From Mycobacterium barrassiae (GTDB lineage Bacteria; Actinomycetota; Actinomycetes; Mycobacteriales; Mycobacteriaceae), in NCBI RefSeq assembly GCF_025822765.1, contig NZ_JACKUK010000016.1:2458-66457 (forward strand): 64,000 nt of DNA. The letters are read 5' to 3'. The notes beneath the pieces are model-generated. The model ran no database searches, was not told the DNA's origin, and saw nothing but the letters and a program-made list of their open reading frames with translations. A program made the position numbers and the translations under genes. This document shows, piece after piece, positions 30,904-39,646 of this stretch. Positions within the stretch are counted from its first letter, which is position 1. Each line of letters begins with the position of its first letter.

Positions 30904-31677
30904 GTGAGTGTGCGAATCACCGTTCTCGGTTGCTCCGGCAGTGTTGTCGGGCCTGATTCGCCAGCTTCCGGTTATCTCGTAACGGCTCCCGAGACCCCAC
31001 CGCTAGTCCTGGATTTCGGCGGCGGCGTTTTGGGCGCTCTTCAGCGTTACGCCGACCCGAACTCGGTGTACGTACTGCTCTCGCATCTGCATGCCGACCA
31101 CTGTCTCGATCTGCCGGGCCTGTTCGTGTGGCGGCGATATCACCCCTCGCCCGCTCAGGCTCGCGGCGTGATGTACGGCCCGGCCAACACCTGGGCCCGG
31201 CTGGGTGCCGCGTCATCACCCGAGGGTGGGGAGATCGACGACTTCTCCGACATCTTCGAGATCCGGCACTGGGTCGACAACCACGCGGTGGAGATCGGGA
31301 CACTGAGTGTGGTGCCGCGCCTCGTCTGCCACCCCACCGAGTCCTACGGCATGCGGATCACGGATCCGGACGGCGCCACACTGGTGTACAGCGGTGACAC
31401 CGGCTACTGCGACGCGCTCATCGACCTCGCTCGCGGAGCCGACGTCTTCCTCTGCGAGTCGTCGTGGACGCATTCACCCGAGCGCCCGCCGAGACTGCAC
31501 CTGTCGGGCACGGAGGCGGGCCGGGCCGCGGCCAATGCGGGTGTCGGTGAACTGCTGCTGACGCACATCCCGCCGTGGACGTCGCGCGAAGACGTCATCA
31601 GTGAGGCGAAGGCCGAGTTCGACGGTCCCGTGCACGCCGTGGTCTGCGGCGAGTCGTTCGAGGTCGAACGGTCCTGA
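30904..31677 (+). CDS. Metallo-beta-lactamase-fold cyclic nucleotide phosphodiesterase (Rv1339-like)
   Basis: A 257-residue MBL-fold protein with the zinc motif SHLHADHCLDLPG, further ligands in LVCHPTESYG and VYSGDTGYCD, and a late THIPPW. Its counterpart Rv1339 has been described as an atypical phosphodiesterase that hydrolyses cAMP. With two class III cyclases in the same window it could set cAMP levels. GTG 30904 is taken as the start (VSVRITVLGCSGS). It lies between murI and rph as in M. tuberculosis. Confidence 0.88.
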   Translation: MSVRITVLGCSGSVVGPDSPASGYLVTAPETPPLVLDFGGGVLGALQRYADPNSVYVLLSHLHADHCLDLPGLFVWRRYHPSPAQARGVMYGPANTWARLGAASSPEGGEIDDFSDIFEIRHWVDNHAVEIGTLSVVPRLVCHPTESYGMRITDPDGATLVYSGDTGYCDALIDLARGADVFLCESSWTHSPERPPRLHLSGTEAGRAAANAGVGELLLTHIPPWTSREDVISEAKAEFDGPVHAVVCGESFEVERS

Positions 31678-31736
31678 GCTTCGGGCCCGATCGGCGGCTC
31701 GGCCGACCCGTCGGGCCCACCCGATAGGGTTGGCTC

Positions 31737-32519
31737 GTGTCCACACGAGAAGATGGCCGGCTCGACGACGAGCTGCGACCGGTTCGCATCACCCGCGGCT
31801 TCACCACTCATCCCGCCGGGTCGGTGCTTGTGGAGTTCGGCCAGACGCGGGTCATGTGCACGGCCAGCGTCACCGAAGGCGTGCCGCGCTGGCGTAAGGG
31901 GTCCGGGCAGGGCTGGTTGACCGCCGAGTACGCGATGCTGCCCGCCGCCACCCACGATCGCTCCGACCGCGAGTCGGTGAAGGGCCGCATCGGCGGCCGC
32001 ACGCAGGAGATCAGCCGGCTGGTCGGCCGGTCGCTGCGTGCGTGCATCGATCTGGGGGCGCTGGGGGAGAACACCATCGCGGTCGACTGCGACGTGCTGC
32101 AGGCCGACGGCGGTACGCGAACCGCCGCGATCACAGGTGCGTATGTGGCGCTGGCCGACGCGGTCACGTATCTGGGCGCCGCCGGCAAGCTGTCGGATCC
32201 GCGCCCGTTGTCGTGCGCGATCGCCGCGGTCAGCGTCGGTGTGGTCGACGGCCGGGTCCGCGTCGACCTGCCCTACAGCGAGGACTCGCGGGCCGAGGTC
32301 GACATGAACGTCGTCGCCACCGATACCGGCACGCTGGTCGAGATCCAGGGCACCGGGGAAGGCGCCACGTTCCCGCGGTCGACATTGGACAAGATGCTCG
32401 ACGCCGCGATGGCGGCATGCGATCAGCTCTTCGTGATCCAGCGCGAGGCGTTGGAGTTGCCCTATCCCGGCGAACTGCCGGAATCGACGGAACCACCGAA
32501 GAAAGCGTTCGGAAGCTGA
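31737..32519 (+). CDS. rph: Ribonuclease PH
   Basis: Phosphate-dependent 3'-5' exoribonuclease that trims tRNA 3' ends. The 260-residue protein begins with [16 protein letters not shown] and carries [14 protein letters not shown], the basic [19 protein letters not shown] and [20 protein letters not shown]. Length and order fit Rv1340. GTG 31737 is the start. Its stop falls at the first codons of the rdgB-like gene. Confidence 0.96.
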   Translation: MSTREDGRLDDELRPVRITRGFTTHPAGSVLVEFGQTRVMCTASVTEGVPRWRKGSGQGWLTAEYAMLPAATHDRSDRESVKGRIGGRTQEISRLVGRSLRACIDLGALGENTIAVDCDVLQADGGTRTAAITGAYVALADAVTYLGAAGKLSDPRPLSCAIAAVSVGVVDGRVRVDLPYSEDSRAEVDMNVVATDTGTLVEIQGTGEGATFPRSTLDKMLDAAMAACDQLFVIQREALELPYPGELPESTEPPKKAFGS

Positions 32520-33130
32520 CCGATCTGCTCGTCGCCAGCCGCAACCGCAAGAAGTTGGCCGAGTTGCATCGTGTGCTCGACGCGGCGGGCATCTCGGGTC
32601 TGACGCTGTTGTCGCTTGATGACGTCGCGGCGTTCGACGAAGCGCCGGAGACCGGCGCGACGTTCGAGGAGAACGCGTTGGCCAAGGCGCGGGACGCGTA
32701 CCGCGCGACGGGGCTGCCCTCGGTGGCCGACGACTCCGGCCTCGAGGTGGCGGCGTTGAACGGGATGCCCGGCGTGCTGTCAGCGCGGTGGTCAGGCGTG
32801 ACCGGCGACGCCGCGGACAACGACAGAGCGAACACCGCGCTTTTGTTGGCGCAACTCGAAGATGTGCCGGATTCGCGGCGAAATGCCGCATTCGTATCGG
32901 CGTGCGCGTTGGTGTCGGCGGCGGGCGAGGTGGTGGTGCGCGGGGAGTGGCCGGGCGCCATCGTGCGAGAACCGCGCGGGGACGGTGGATTTGGCTACGA
33001 TCCGGTCTTCCTGCCGACGGGATCGGACCGTACGGCCGCTGAGCTCAGCCCCGCCGAGAAGGATGCGGTATCGCATCGCGGCCGAGCGCTGACGCTGTTG
33101 GTGCCCGCGCTGCGCGAGTTGGCGGATTAG
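32516..33130 (+). CDS. rdgB: Non-canonical purine NTP pyrophosphatase (RdgB/HAM1)
   Basis: Removes (d)ITP and XTP from the nucleotide pool. The ~204-residue product has the substrate motif [18 protein letters not shown], the metal site [18 protein letters not shown] and the [10 protein letters not shown] and AVSHRGRAL motifs of the family, matching Rv1341. The start is a problem: no ATG, GTG or TTG lies in frame between the conserved N-terminus and far upstream. The coordinates use a CTG at 32516 that overlaps the rph stop (CTGA) in the place where a coupled start is expected. A TTG further in would delete the catalytic motif. Confidence 0.9.
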   Translation: MTDLLVASRNRKKLAELHRVLDAAGISGLTLLSLDDVAAFDEAPETGATFEENALAKARDAYRATGLPSVADDSGLEVAALNGMPGVLSARWSGVTGDAADNDRANTALLLAQLEDVPDSRRNAAFVSACALVSAAGEVVVRGEWPGAIVREPRGDGGFGYDPVFLPTGSDRTAAELSPAEKDAVSHRGRALTLLVPALRELAD

Positions 33131-33729
33131 GTGCGCGCGTCGACGAGATAGCCGTCGATGAAGTCATGCAGCGCGGGCGCGAGCGCATCCACACCGGAGT
33201 CGTTGAGCTTGGCCAGCAGGATGATGCCCTGATATTGCGCCAGCAGTGCGTGAGCGAGCCGGTCCGGGTCGGTGCCCGCGCGTAATACCCCGGCCGCCGC
33301 CGCGTCGTGACATACCGCAGCGAGGTGGCGTTCCATGGCCGCGAGCACGACGGCCAGGTGGGTGCGCACGTCGTCGTCGGTGGTCGACAGTTCGGCGGCG
33401 AAATTTCCGAACGGGCATCCGACGGCGCGCCCGAACTGTGCCTCGAGTGCGGTCTGGATGGCTCCGATCGCATCGGGGATCGCGTGCAGTCGTTGCGCCG
33501 GCGTCGCTGCGGAGGATCCGGACAGCCGTCGCGCGAAGACCTCGGCGTGCAGGTCGATCACGGCCTTGGCGAGTTCCGACTTAGAGGGGAAGTAGTGGTA
33601 GAAGCTGCCCTTCCGGACGTCGGCGGCGCGGCACAGTTCGTCGACGCCGACGTCCTGATAGCTGCGTTCGAGAAATAGGCGTGCAGCCATCGTGACGATC
33701 CGCTCGCGGGCGTCCGACGTGCGTGGCAT
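33127..33729 (-). CDS. TetR-family transcriptional regulator (dehalogenase divergon)
   Basis: A 200-residue TetR repressor. The helix-turn-helix is at about 28-48 (VDELCRAADVRKGSFYHYF) and the rest is a ligand domain with CPFGNFAAELS, typical of the TetR_C subgroup that regulates oxidoreductases. It is divergent from the haloalkane dehalogenase gene with only 54 bp between the start codons, and a perfect palindrome in that gap is a likely operator for both. Its stop overlaps the rdgB stop in convergent orientation. Confidence 0.9.
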   Translation of the reverse strand: MPRTSDARERIVTMAARLFLERSYQDVGVDELCRAADVRKGSFYHYFPSKSELAKAVIDLHAEVFARRLSGSSAATPAQRLHAIPDAIGAIQTALEAQFGRAVGCPFGNFAAELSTTDDDVRTHLAVVLAAMERHLAAVCHDAAAAGVLRAGTDPDRLAHALLAQYQGIILLAKLNDSGVDALAPALHDFIDGYLVDART

Positions 33730-33747
33730 GTGTCGATCCTACGATAG

Positions 33748-33763
33748 TTGACCGGTCGGTCAA
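33748..33763. promoter_or_regulatory. Probable TetR operator between regulator and dehalogenase
   Basis: TTGACCGGTCGGTCAA is an inverted repeat of TTGACCG/CGGTCAA around a two-base centre, sitting 18 bp from the regulator start and 20 bp from the dehalogenase start. Position and symmetry fit a TetR dimer site covering both promoters. Binding is inferred. Confidence 0.72.
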
Positions 33764-33783
33764 ATTATGGCTAGGTTGTCTTT

Positions 33784-34668
33784 ATGACTGATGAGGTCTT
33801 CCGGACACCGGATGAACGCTTCGAGAACCTGCCGGGCTACGACTTCGCGCCCAACTATGTCGATGTCGACGGCCTGCGAATGCACTACGTCGACGAGGGG
33901 CCGCGCGGCGGCAGGCCGATCGTGTGCTTTCACGGCGAGCCGACTTGGGCGTACCTCTACCGCAAGATGGTCGGCCCGCTCGTGGAGGCGGGCAATCGCG
34001 TGGTGGTCCCGGACTATGCGGGGTTCGGGCGGTCGGACAAGCCGACCGACCGCGGGTGGTACAGCTATGACCGCCACGCCGAGCTGACGTCTCGTGTGCT
34101 CGCGGGGCTCGATCTGCGCGACGCCATCGTGGTGGTGCAGGACTGGGGTGGTGCGATCGGACTGCGGTGGGCCGTCGAGAACGCCGACCGTGTCGGAGCG
34201 CTGGCGATTCTCAACACCGGACTGTTCACCGGACGCGTTTCGAAGGGCTTCATGGCCTGGCGCGACTTCGCCGAGCGGAACCCCGACTTGCCGGTGGGCT
34301 TTGTCATCCAGAGTGCGACGACGACCGAACTGGCCGACGACGTGATGGCCGCCTACGACGCGCCGTTCCCCACTGTCGGGTCGAAGGCCGGTGCGGCGCA
34401 GTTCCCGCTGCTCGTACCGATCGCCGAGGACGCACCCGGCGCGCGTGAGATGAGTGCGGTGGCCGACGAGTTGTCGCGGTGGCAGAAGCCGGCATTGATC
34501 GCGTTCTCCGATCAGGATCCGATCTTTCCGTATCCCAAAGCTGGGCAAGCCTTCTGCGATCTGATTCCCGCCGCGACCGAACAGGTCAGGATCGAGGGAG
34601 CGGCGCATTTCCTGCAGGAGGACCGCGGTGAGCGGCTGGCCGAGGAAATCCTCAAGCACCTGACGTGA
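33784..34668 (+). CDS. Haloalkane dehalogenase
   Basis: Alpha/beta-hydrolase of 294 residues with dehalogenase features: nucleophile Asp120 followed by halide-binding Trp121 in VVVQDWGGAIGLRWA, HGEPTWAYLYRKM at 50-62 for the oxyanion and halide site, catalytic acid Asp245 in FSDQDPIFP and His275 in EGAAHFLQED. An Asp nucleophile separates it from esterases, and the arrangement matches haloalkane dehalogenase subfamily I (DhlA/DhmA-like). It would turn a haloalkane into alcohol and halide. Regulated probably by the divergent TetR. Epoxide hydrolases share Asp-Trp, but they use a Tyr pair in the cap that I do not recognise here. Confidence 0.85.
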   Translation: MTDEVFRTPDERFENLPGYDFAPNYVDVDGLRMHYVDEGPRGGRPIVCFHGEPTWAYLYRKMVGPLVEAGNRVVVPDYAGFGRSDKPTDRGWYSYDRHAELTSRVLAGLDLRDAIVVVQDWGGAIGLRWAVENADRVGALAILNTGLFTGRVSKGFMAWRDFAERNPDLPVGFVIQSATTTELADDVMAAYDAPFPTVGSKAGAAQFPLLVPIAEDAPGAREMSAVADELSRWQKPALIAFSDQDPIFPYPKAGQAFCDLIPAATEQVRIEGAAHFLQEDRGERLAEEILKHLT

Positions 34669-34671
34669 CGA

Positions 34672-35004
34672 CTAGAGCTCGTACTTCTGCTTGATGTCCC
34701 TGGTCTGGATCTGCTCGGCGATGATGCCGACCAGCGGGATGGTGCCGGCCAACAGGATTCCGATGGTCTTGGCGATGGGCCAGCGCACCTTGACCGCGAG
34801 GTTGGCGGTGAAGAGCAGGTACACGAAGTAGACCCAGCCGTGGACGACGGCGATCCAGTTCAGGCCTTCCACTCCGAAGCCGTACTTCATCACCATCTCG
34901 TAGCAGAGCGCGATGAGCCAGATGCCGGTGATCCAGGCGGTGACGCGGTAGCCGAGCAGCGCCTTGCGGATGGCTTCAACGGGGGTTCCGGTTGTCTCCG
35001 TCAT
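34672..35004 (-). CDS. DUF3817 membrane protein (Rv1342c-like)
   Basis: A 110-residue protein with three hydrophobic segments and the family core WITGIWLIALCYEMVMKYGF and WIAVVHGWVYFVYLL. It matches the position of Rv1342c. Its ATG overlaps the stop of the lprD-like gene (ATGA), so both are made together. Function unknown; DUF3817 proteins are widespread in actinobacteria. Confidence 0.9.
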   Translation of the reverse strand: MTETTGTPVEAIRKALLGYRVTAWITGIWLIALCYEMVMKYGFGVEGLNWIAVVHGWVYFVYLLFTANLAVKVRWPIAKTIGILLAGTIPLVGIIAEQIQTRDIKQKYEL

Positions 35005-35375
35005 GTCGTGGGTCGTTCCTTGTCTTCCTTGGCGAGGTCGGCGAGGTAGGCGTTGTACTCGCTCAACGCGGGGTCGTCATCGATGGGTTGTGTCGCGGCT
35101 GTCGGTCGTTCCGGAAGCAGGCCCGCAGGTATCTCGGTGACCTCATCCTGCCGCCTGGGCTCCGGTGGCGCGTCCTCGTAGCGCACGAACTTGTAGTAGG
35201 CGTAGACGACGAAACCGGCGAACAGTGGCCACTGCAGTGCGTAGCCGAGGTTCTGGAACGTGCCCGATGCGGACTCGAAGCGGGTCCACTGCCACCAGGC
35301 GAGGGCGAGGCAGCCGGCGGCTCCGATGATCGCCAAAAGGATGAGCGCCGGTCTCCTACGACGCGTAGTGGACAC
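35001..35375 (-). CDS. lprD: LprD-like membrane protein
   Basis: A 124-residue protein like Rv1343c, which is named a lipoprotein. It has a first hydrophobic stretch ILLAIIGAAGCLALAWWQW and a second, ALQWPLFAGFVVYAYY, so it looks like a two-span membrane protein, and the cysteine is not in a convincing lipobox. The tail is acidic and contains a tyrosine-rich ALSEYNAYLADLA segment. GTG 35375 is chosen because translation from there (VSTTRRRRPAL) matches the family. Coupled to the DUF3817 gene downstream. Confidence 0.85.
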   Translation of the reverse strand: MSTTRRRRPALILLAIIGAAGCLALAWWQWTRFESASGTFQNLGYALQWPLFAGFVVYAYYKFVRYEDAPPEPRRQDEVTEIPAGLLPERPTAATQPIDDDPALSEYNAYLADLAKEDKERPTT

Positions 35376-35562
35376 CTTCCAACGGTACCGCGCGGGTCTT
35401 CGGCCCGACGAATTCGTCCAGACGAGCCGTATCAATGAGGCGCTGCGCAGCGTTGAACTCCTCGGCAGATCGCATGACCTGCCCCTTTAGTCAGGCTTGC
35501 TATCAAGTTAAACCTGTCGTCCGACAAGTTCGTGGAGACGGTTGGGTACGATCAACCACGCC

Positions 35563-35646
35563 GCGGGCGTGGCGCAACTGGCTGACGCGCCGGCTTTAGG
35601 TGCCGGTGTTCGAAAGAACGTGTGGGTTCGAGTCCCACCGCCCGCA
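35563..35646 (+). tRNA. tRNA-Leu (anticodon UAG)
   Basis: The acceptor stem GCGGGCG/CGCCCGC closes the molecule, the anticodon stem CCGGC/GCCGG holds the loop TTTAGGT giving anticodon UAG, a long variable arm GTTCGAAAGAAC is typical of leucine class II tRNAs, and the T arm is GTGGGTTCGAGTCCCAC. The CCA end is not encoded. A terminator hairpin follows at 35670. Confidence 0.95.
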
Positions 35647-35669
35647 CATCAAACACACTCGTGTGCCAG

Positions 35670-35699
35670 GCGCCGTCATCAACTGATGACGGCGCTTTG
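35670..35699 (+). terminator. Hairpin terminator after tRNA-Leu
   Basis: The arms GCGCCGTCATC and GATGACGGCGC are a perfect 11-bp stem around the loop AACT, followed by TTTGT. It is the most classical factor-independent terminator in the window and sits 24 bp after the tRNA gene. Confidence 0.85.
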
Positions 35700-35734
35700 T
35701 CGAAATATCCACCGGGGTGAGCCGCGCCCAAGTA

Positions 35735-37174
35735 TCAGATCTTTGGTCTGCGATCACTCCAGGGCTTCGCCTGCTCGAGCTGACTCGCAATGCGAATCAA
35801 GACGTCCTCGCGTCCATACGCCGCGACCAGCTGCACGCCGACCGGCAGGCCCTCCGGCGTCCACTCCAACGGAAGGCTGATCGCCGGTTGCCCGCTCGTA
35901 TTGATCGGGGGAGTGAAGGGGACGAAGTCCCCGGAGCGACGAATCGGTGCCATCGGGTTGTCGGGGTCGTTGACGATCGTGCCGAGTTTCAGCGGCAGTT
36001 CCGCGAGTGTCGGCGTGAGCAGCAGATCCCAACCCTGGTACCACCACGAGTGCATCGCCCGACGGAACTGCGCGACACCGGAGAGCGCGACTGCGAAATC
36101 GATTGCCGTGAAGTGCTTGGCGAAGTCGGCCTGGGCGCGGTTCATAGGTTCGAGCTCGTGACTCTCGAGCGGCCGGCCGAGCGCTTCCTCGAAACGACGC
36201 TGCGCGAGCCCCACGTTTGCGCTCCACATCGCACCGAACTTGGAGCCGAGCGTCTCGTCCTCCAACGCCTTCGGCCATGCTTCCTCGACGTGGTGGCCTA
36301 ACGACTCGAGCAGCCGACCAACGGACTGGGTCGCCTCAGTGACTTCAGGATCGACTCGCCCGCCCTGCGCGTGGTGGTCGAGGATGCCGATGCGCAGTCG
36401 CCCCGGGTCTGCGCCCAGCTCTTCGACGTAGGGACGTGCGGGCGGTGGTGCGATCACGGTGTCACCGATCGCCGGGCCGCGGGTCGCATCGAGCAGCGCC
36501 GCCGAATCGCGGACGGTGCGACTGACGCAGTGTTCGACCGCAAGACCGCTTTCGTCGCGCACCGGGCCGAGCGTGATCCGACCCTGGCTCGGCTTGAGAC
36601 CGACCAGCCCACAACACGAGGCGGGGATACGAATCGATCCGCCGCCGTCGCTGGCATGGGCGAACGGCACCATCCCCGACGCCACCGCAGCGGCCGCACC
36701 ACCGCTGGACCCGCCGGGCGTGCGGGTCGTGTCCCACGGGTTGTGCGTCGCGCCCCACGCGACAGGCTCGGTGGTCGGCACGCTGCCCAGCTCGGGGCTG
36801 TTCGTGCGACCGGCGATCACCAGCCCCGCCGCGCGGTAGCGACTGACGAGCGTCGTATCGGCTGGGGCGATGAAGTTCGCCTCTTTCAATGCCACGTTGC
36901 CGTTGCTGATGCGCTGTCCGGCGTAGTCGGCGAACAGATCCTTGATGAGGAACGGCACTCCGCGGAACGGGCCGCTGGGAAGACCGGGACTTGCCGCGAC
37001 CTCCCGGGCGTGATCGAACCAGCGGATCACCACGGCGTTGAGCGCAGGGTCGATGCGGTCGATGCGCTCGATCGCCGCGTCCAGTAGCTCCACCGGCGAC
37101 ACGTCGCCCGATGCGACGAGCGCCGCTTGATCCGTCGCCGTCATCCAACGGGTTTGGTCCGCAAGTGAACTCAC
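35735..37174 (-). CDS. Amidase (amidase signature family)
   Basis: A 479-residue Ser-cisSer-Lys amidohydrolase. The lysine is in [15 protein letters not shown], the Ser-rich block in [20 protein letters not shown] and the nucleophile Ser in [20 protein letters not shown]. The N-terminus ([20 protein letters not shown]) is family-like, which supports GTG 37174 or the internal ATG 37144 as start. It hydrolyses an amide, possibly aryl or acyl, but the substrate is unknown. The stop lies 11 bases before the SRPBCC gene start on the same strand, which reads into it. Confidence 0.9.
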   Translation of the reverse strand: MSSLADQTRWMTATDQAALVASGDVSPVELLDAAIERIDRIDPALNAVVIRWFDHAREVAASPGLPSGPFRGVPFLIKDLFADYAGQRISNGNVALKEANFIAPADTTLVSRYRAAGLVIAGRTNSPELGSVPTTEPVAWGATHNPWDTTRTPGGSSGGAAAAVASGMVPFAHASDGGGSIRIPASCCGLVGLKPSQGRITLGPVRDESGLAVEHCVSRTVRDSAALLDATRGPAIGDTVIAPPPARPYVEELGADPGRLRIGILDHHAQGGRVDPEVTEATQSVGRLLESLGHHVEEAWPKALEDETLGSKFGAMWSANVGLAQRRFEEALGRPLESHELEPMNRAQADFAKHFTAIDFAVALSGVAQFRRAMHSWWYQGWDLLLTPTLAELPLKLGTIVNDPDNPMAPIRRSGDFVPFTPPINTSGQPAISLPLEWTPEGLPVGVQLVAAYGREDVLIRIASQLEQAKPWSDRRPKI

Positions 37175-37185
37175 GATGCGGCGAC

Positions 37186-37680
37186 CTAGCTCCGCTCCGC
37201 GAAGTACTTCTGACCGCCTGCCGGTATCCGCCCGAAGCCGGCCTTCAGCAGCGGCGCCAGCAGCTTGACCGGCAGGGCGAACGCCGGCTTCGGTTCCACC
37301 GCCAGCGTCCAGGTGAACAGCGTCTCGGTTCCGGCCGGTTCGACGAGGTAGTGCTCGGCGAAGCGCTTGAACACCGGCAGCGCGGACTCGTAGACGTAGA
37401 ACGACTTGCTGTGTCCGTCCTCCCACTGGAAAAAGCGCTCCCGCATCACGGATCCGCCGGGAGCCGTGACGTCACGCGTGGTGCCCACTCCGAACGGACG
37501 GGGCGAGGTCCATGTGACGTCCTTGATCATCGGCCCCCAGGCAGCGAGCGACTCGTCGGAAACGAGTGATTCCCATACCTTTTCGGGCGGCGCGGCATAT
37601 CGCTTGTGATAGCGGAAGATGTGCGGTGCCGTGGCCAGGAAATCACTGTCAGCGGGTTCGAGCGCATACGAACGTGTCAT
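37186..37680 (-). CDS. SRPBCC (START-fold) family protein
   Basis: A 164-residue polyketide-cyclase/START-like protein: RYHKRYAAPPEKVWESLVSDE at the N-terminus is the signature opening, and the C-terminal LLAPLLKAGFGRIP helix closes the cavity. These proteins bind hydrophobic ligands. It is upstream of the amidase with 11 bases between, and may be read with it. Chosen start ATG 37680 (MTRSYAL). Function not known. Confidence 0.8.
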   Translation of the reverse strand: MTRSYALEPADSDFLATAPHIFRYHKRYAAPPEKVWESLVSDESLAAWGPMIKDVTWTSPRPFGVGTTRDVTAPGGSVMRERFFQWEDGHSKSFYVYESALPVFKRFAEHYLVEPAGTETLFTWTLAVEPKPAFALPVKLLAPLLKAGFGRIPAGGQKYFAERS

Positions 37681-37706
37681 GGCTGACCATCCTTGCATTC
37701 GCCGCG

Positions 37707-38036
37707 CTAGCCCGTCTTTCGTACTGGATATCCGTTCTGCTCGGCCAACGACCGCAGCTGCTTCAGTGCGAATCGTCGTGCACGTCCTCCTTCAGGTATC
37801 AGGATGCCGGCCCACACCCCTTCGGCCCCCGGCGTCAAGCACGCTTCCTGAGCGCAGCGCCACCGAAGCGGGCAGGTTCGGCACAGGGCCTTCGCGCCTT
37901 CGTCGACCGTCGTCGTCCACCGATCGGGGTCCTGCGTGCAGACCCCGATCGGTGACCCCTCGATGACAGCAGGGGCCTCGGACACATCCACTGCGCGCAG
38001 ATGTGCGCCTGCCCTTGGTCGTGCCTGGTTTCGCAT
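37707..38036 (-). CDS. WhiB6-like iron-sulfur regulator
   Basis: A 109-residue WhiB protein. Cluster ligands are Cys33, Cys52, Cys55 and Cys61 (GVCTQDPDRW and ALCRTCPLRWRC). The turn is EGVWAGILIPEGGRARRFAL in place of the usual GVWGG, and the tail reads QLRSLAEQNGYPVR. These features, including GVCTQDPDRWTTT, are those of M. tuberculosis WhiB6, an ESX-1 and redox regulator, but the gene is not next to ESX-1 here, so it could be an ortholog moved or a paralog. ATG 38036 is preferred over 38072. A twin operator lies upstream. Confidence 0.9.
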   Translation of the reverse strand: MRNQARPRAGAHLRAVDVSEAPAVIEGSPIGVCTQDPDRWTTTVDEGAKALCRTCPLRWRCAQEACLTPGAEGVWAGILIPEGGRARRFALKQLRSLAEQNGYPVRKTG

Positions 38037-38069
38037 TGCTCTGTCCTCCCCGAATGCCAGCCCCCCCAG

Positions 38070-38108
38070 CAATACGTTTGTATGGTAGACACAATACGTC
38101 TGTATTGT
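38070..38108. promoter_or_regulatory. Twin palindromic operators upstream of WhiB6-like and TetR genes
   Basis: ACAATACGTCTGTATTGT (38091-38108) is a 7-bp inverted repeat around GTCT. A related CAATACGTTTGTATGG (38070-38085) stands 21 bp before it, with ATAC/GTAT arms around the same spacing. They lie between the WhiB6-like start (38036) and the TetR start (38145), so one regulator can control both, most likely the TetR itself. Confidence 0.72.
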
Positions 38109-38144
38109 CTAATCTAAGCCTGTGATCACCGAAGTAGCTGCCCG

Positions 38145-38780
38145 ATGACGGCAGTGACGAACCGCGAGCACGTCGGCGGCGACGAACTAAAGAAGCTCGA
38201 GCGGATCCGTCGGGCGGCGTTGAAGAGCTTCGCGACCAAGGGTGCGGCGGCAACGTCGCTGCGTTCTGTCGCGGCCGACGCCGGTGTTTCGCTCGGCCTC
38301 GTCCAGCATCATTTCCAGACGAAGGCGGGTCTGATCAAAGCCGTCGACGACTACGTCCTGGGAGTGGTGATCGACGTTGTGGCGCAGCAGCCGGCCTCGG
38401 TGCAGCCGCGGGATTCCATCGCCGACATGGGCAGCCGCGTCACCACGCTGCTCCTCGAGCATCCCCACGTCGTGGACTACTTCGGTCGCGCGCTCATCGA
38501 CGGCAGCCAGTTGGGCAACACGATTTGGGACACCCTCTATGCGTTCGGGACGGCCCGGTGGGCGGCGCGGAAAGAGCGCGGCGAAGCTCGCGACGACATC
38601 GACGTGACGTGGGCGTCGGTGAACTCGCTGGTGCTGGCGGTTGGCACTCTCATCGTGCGCGGCCATATCGAGCGGCAGATGCCGGACGCCTTTACGACGC
38701 CTGAACAACTGGACCGGTGGCAGAACTCCGTCAATACGCTGCTGCGAGAGGGACTTTATCCGCGACCGAGCGACATCTAA
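38145..38780 (+). CDS. TetR-family transcriptional regulator
   Basis: A 211-residue TetR protein with DNA-binding domain about 16-66 (ALKSFATKGAAATSLRSVAA, then VSLGLVQHHFQTKAGL). The C-terminal domain is unassigned. It is transcribed away from the WhiB6-like gene, and two near-identical palindromes lie in the intervening 108 bp, so autoregulation and control of the WhiB gene are likely. It ends one base before the convergent AraC gene. Confidence 0.9.
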   Translation: MTAVTNREHVGGDELKKLERIRRAALKSFATKGAAATSLRSVAADAGVSLGLVQHHFQTKAGLIKAVDDYVLGVVIDVVAQQPASVQPRDSIADMGSRVTTLLLEHPHVVDYFGRALIDGSQLGNTIWDTLYAFGTARWAARKERGEARDDIDVTWASVNSLVLAVGTLIVRGHIERQMPDAFTTPEQLDRWQNSVNTLLREGLYPRPSDI

Positions 38781-38781
38781 G

Positions 38782-39621
38782 TCAAACCGCTTCGCCCGCA
38801 ACCCTTTTGCGATAGGAGCTCGGAGTCTCGCCGCAAAACTGTGTGAATGCCCTAGTGAACGAGCTGAGGCTCTCGAAGCCGACCGCCGACGCCGCACCTT
38901 GCACCGACTGTCCCGGCCCGGCCAGCAGCGCCATCGCCCGCAACATGCGCGCATGCAAAAGATATGTCCGCCAAGATAATCCGAGTGTCTCCTGAAACAG
39001 ACGGCGCAGTGTTCGTTCTGACACCGATACCGCCCGGGCCACCTCCTCGGCGCTGACCGAGTCCAGATGCTCCTTCGTGAAGGCCATTGCCGCTGCCACG
39101 ATCGGATGGTCACACGTCGGCAAGGACAGCGGAGCCTCATGGTCCAAGGCCTCGGTGACCAGATTGGCCAATGTGCGGAAGAAGCTGTCGGACTCGGCAT
39201 CGCCGTTGGGGCGGTCTATCTGCCATCGCAGTGCGTAGACCATCATCTCCCGGATCAACGGCGACACCGCGAGGATGCGGGCGCGATCACCCGGCGCCGC
39301 CACGAGCGCCGGATCGAACATCACCGCGACCGTCTTCACATCCGGATTCATCACCGCCTGATGCTCGAGGCCGGCCGGTATCCAGGCCGCCTGCTGGGGT
39401 GGCAGCAGATAGTGCGCGGAGTCGGTCTCGACTTCGACCACGCCGTGCAGGGCGTACTCGATCTGGTGCACCTCGTGGGAATGCCAGCCGGTGATCAGGC
39501 CGTCGCCCTCGTACAGGTAGCTGCCCCCGAGCGCGCGCCCACCGCGACGCAGTTCGATCACGCGCCGGGGAACTCTGGCCGTTTCGGCCAAATCCCTGTC
39601 CGATAGCGCAGAGACGGTCAT
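38782..39621 (-). CDS. AraC-family transcriptional regulator
   Basis: A 279-residue regulator with an N-terminal cupin-like ligand domain (GWHSHEVHQIEYALHGVVEV) and two C-terminal helix-turn-helices (about 180-275; VSAEEVARAVSVSERTLRRL and AASAVGFESLSSFTRAFTQF). The promoter region shared with the divergent amidohydrolase is only 25 bp between start codons, which suggests that it controls that gene or that the real AraC start is further in. The pattern cupin-AraC is that of CdhR/ArgR-like activators. Confidence 0.88.
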   Translation of the reverse strand: MTVSALSDRDLAETARVPRRVIELRRGGRALGGSYLYEGDGLITGWHSHEVHQIEYALHGVVEVETDSAHYLLPPQQAAWIPAGLEHQAVMNPDVKTVAVMFDPALVAAPGDRARILAVSPLIREMMVYALRWQIDRPNGDAESDSFFRTLANLVTEALDHEAPLSLPTCDHPIVAAAMAFTKEHLDSVSAEEVARAVSVSERTLRRLFQETLGLSWRTYLLHARMLRAMALLAGPGQSVQGAASAVGFESLSSFTRAFTQFCGETPSSYRKRVAGEAV

Positions 39622-39646
39622 GAAGCTAGACGGTACTATTTAAGTC

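Noticed and set aside
31404-32891. 495-codon minus-strand frame over rph and rdgB
   Set aside because: It overlaps two confidently assigned genes and is low-complexity Arg/Pro.
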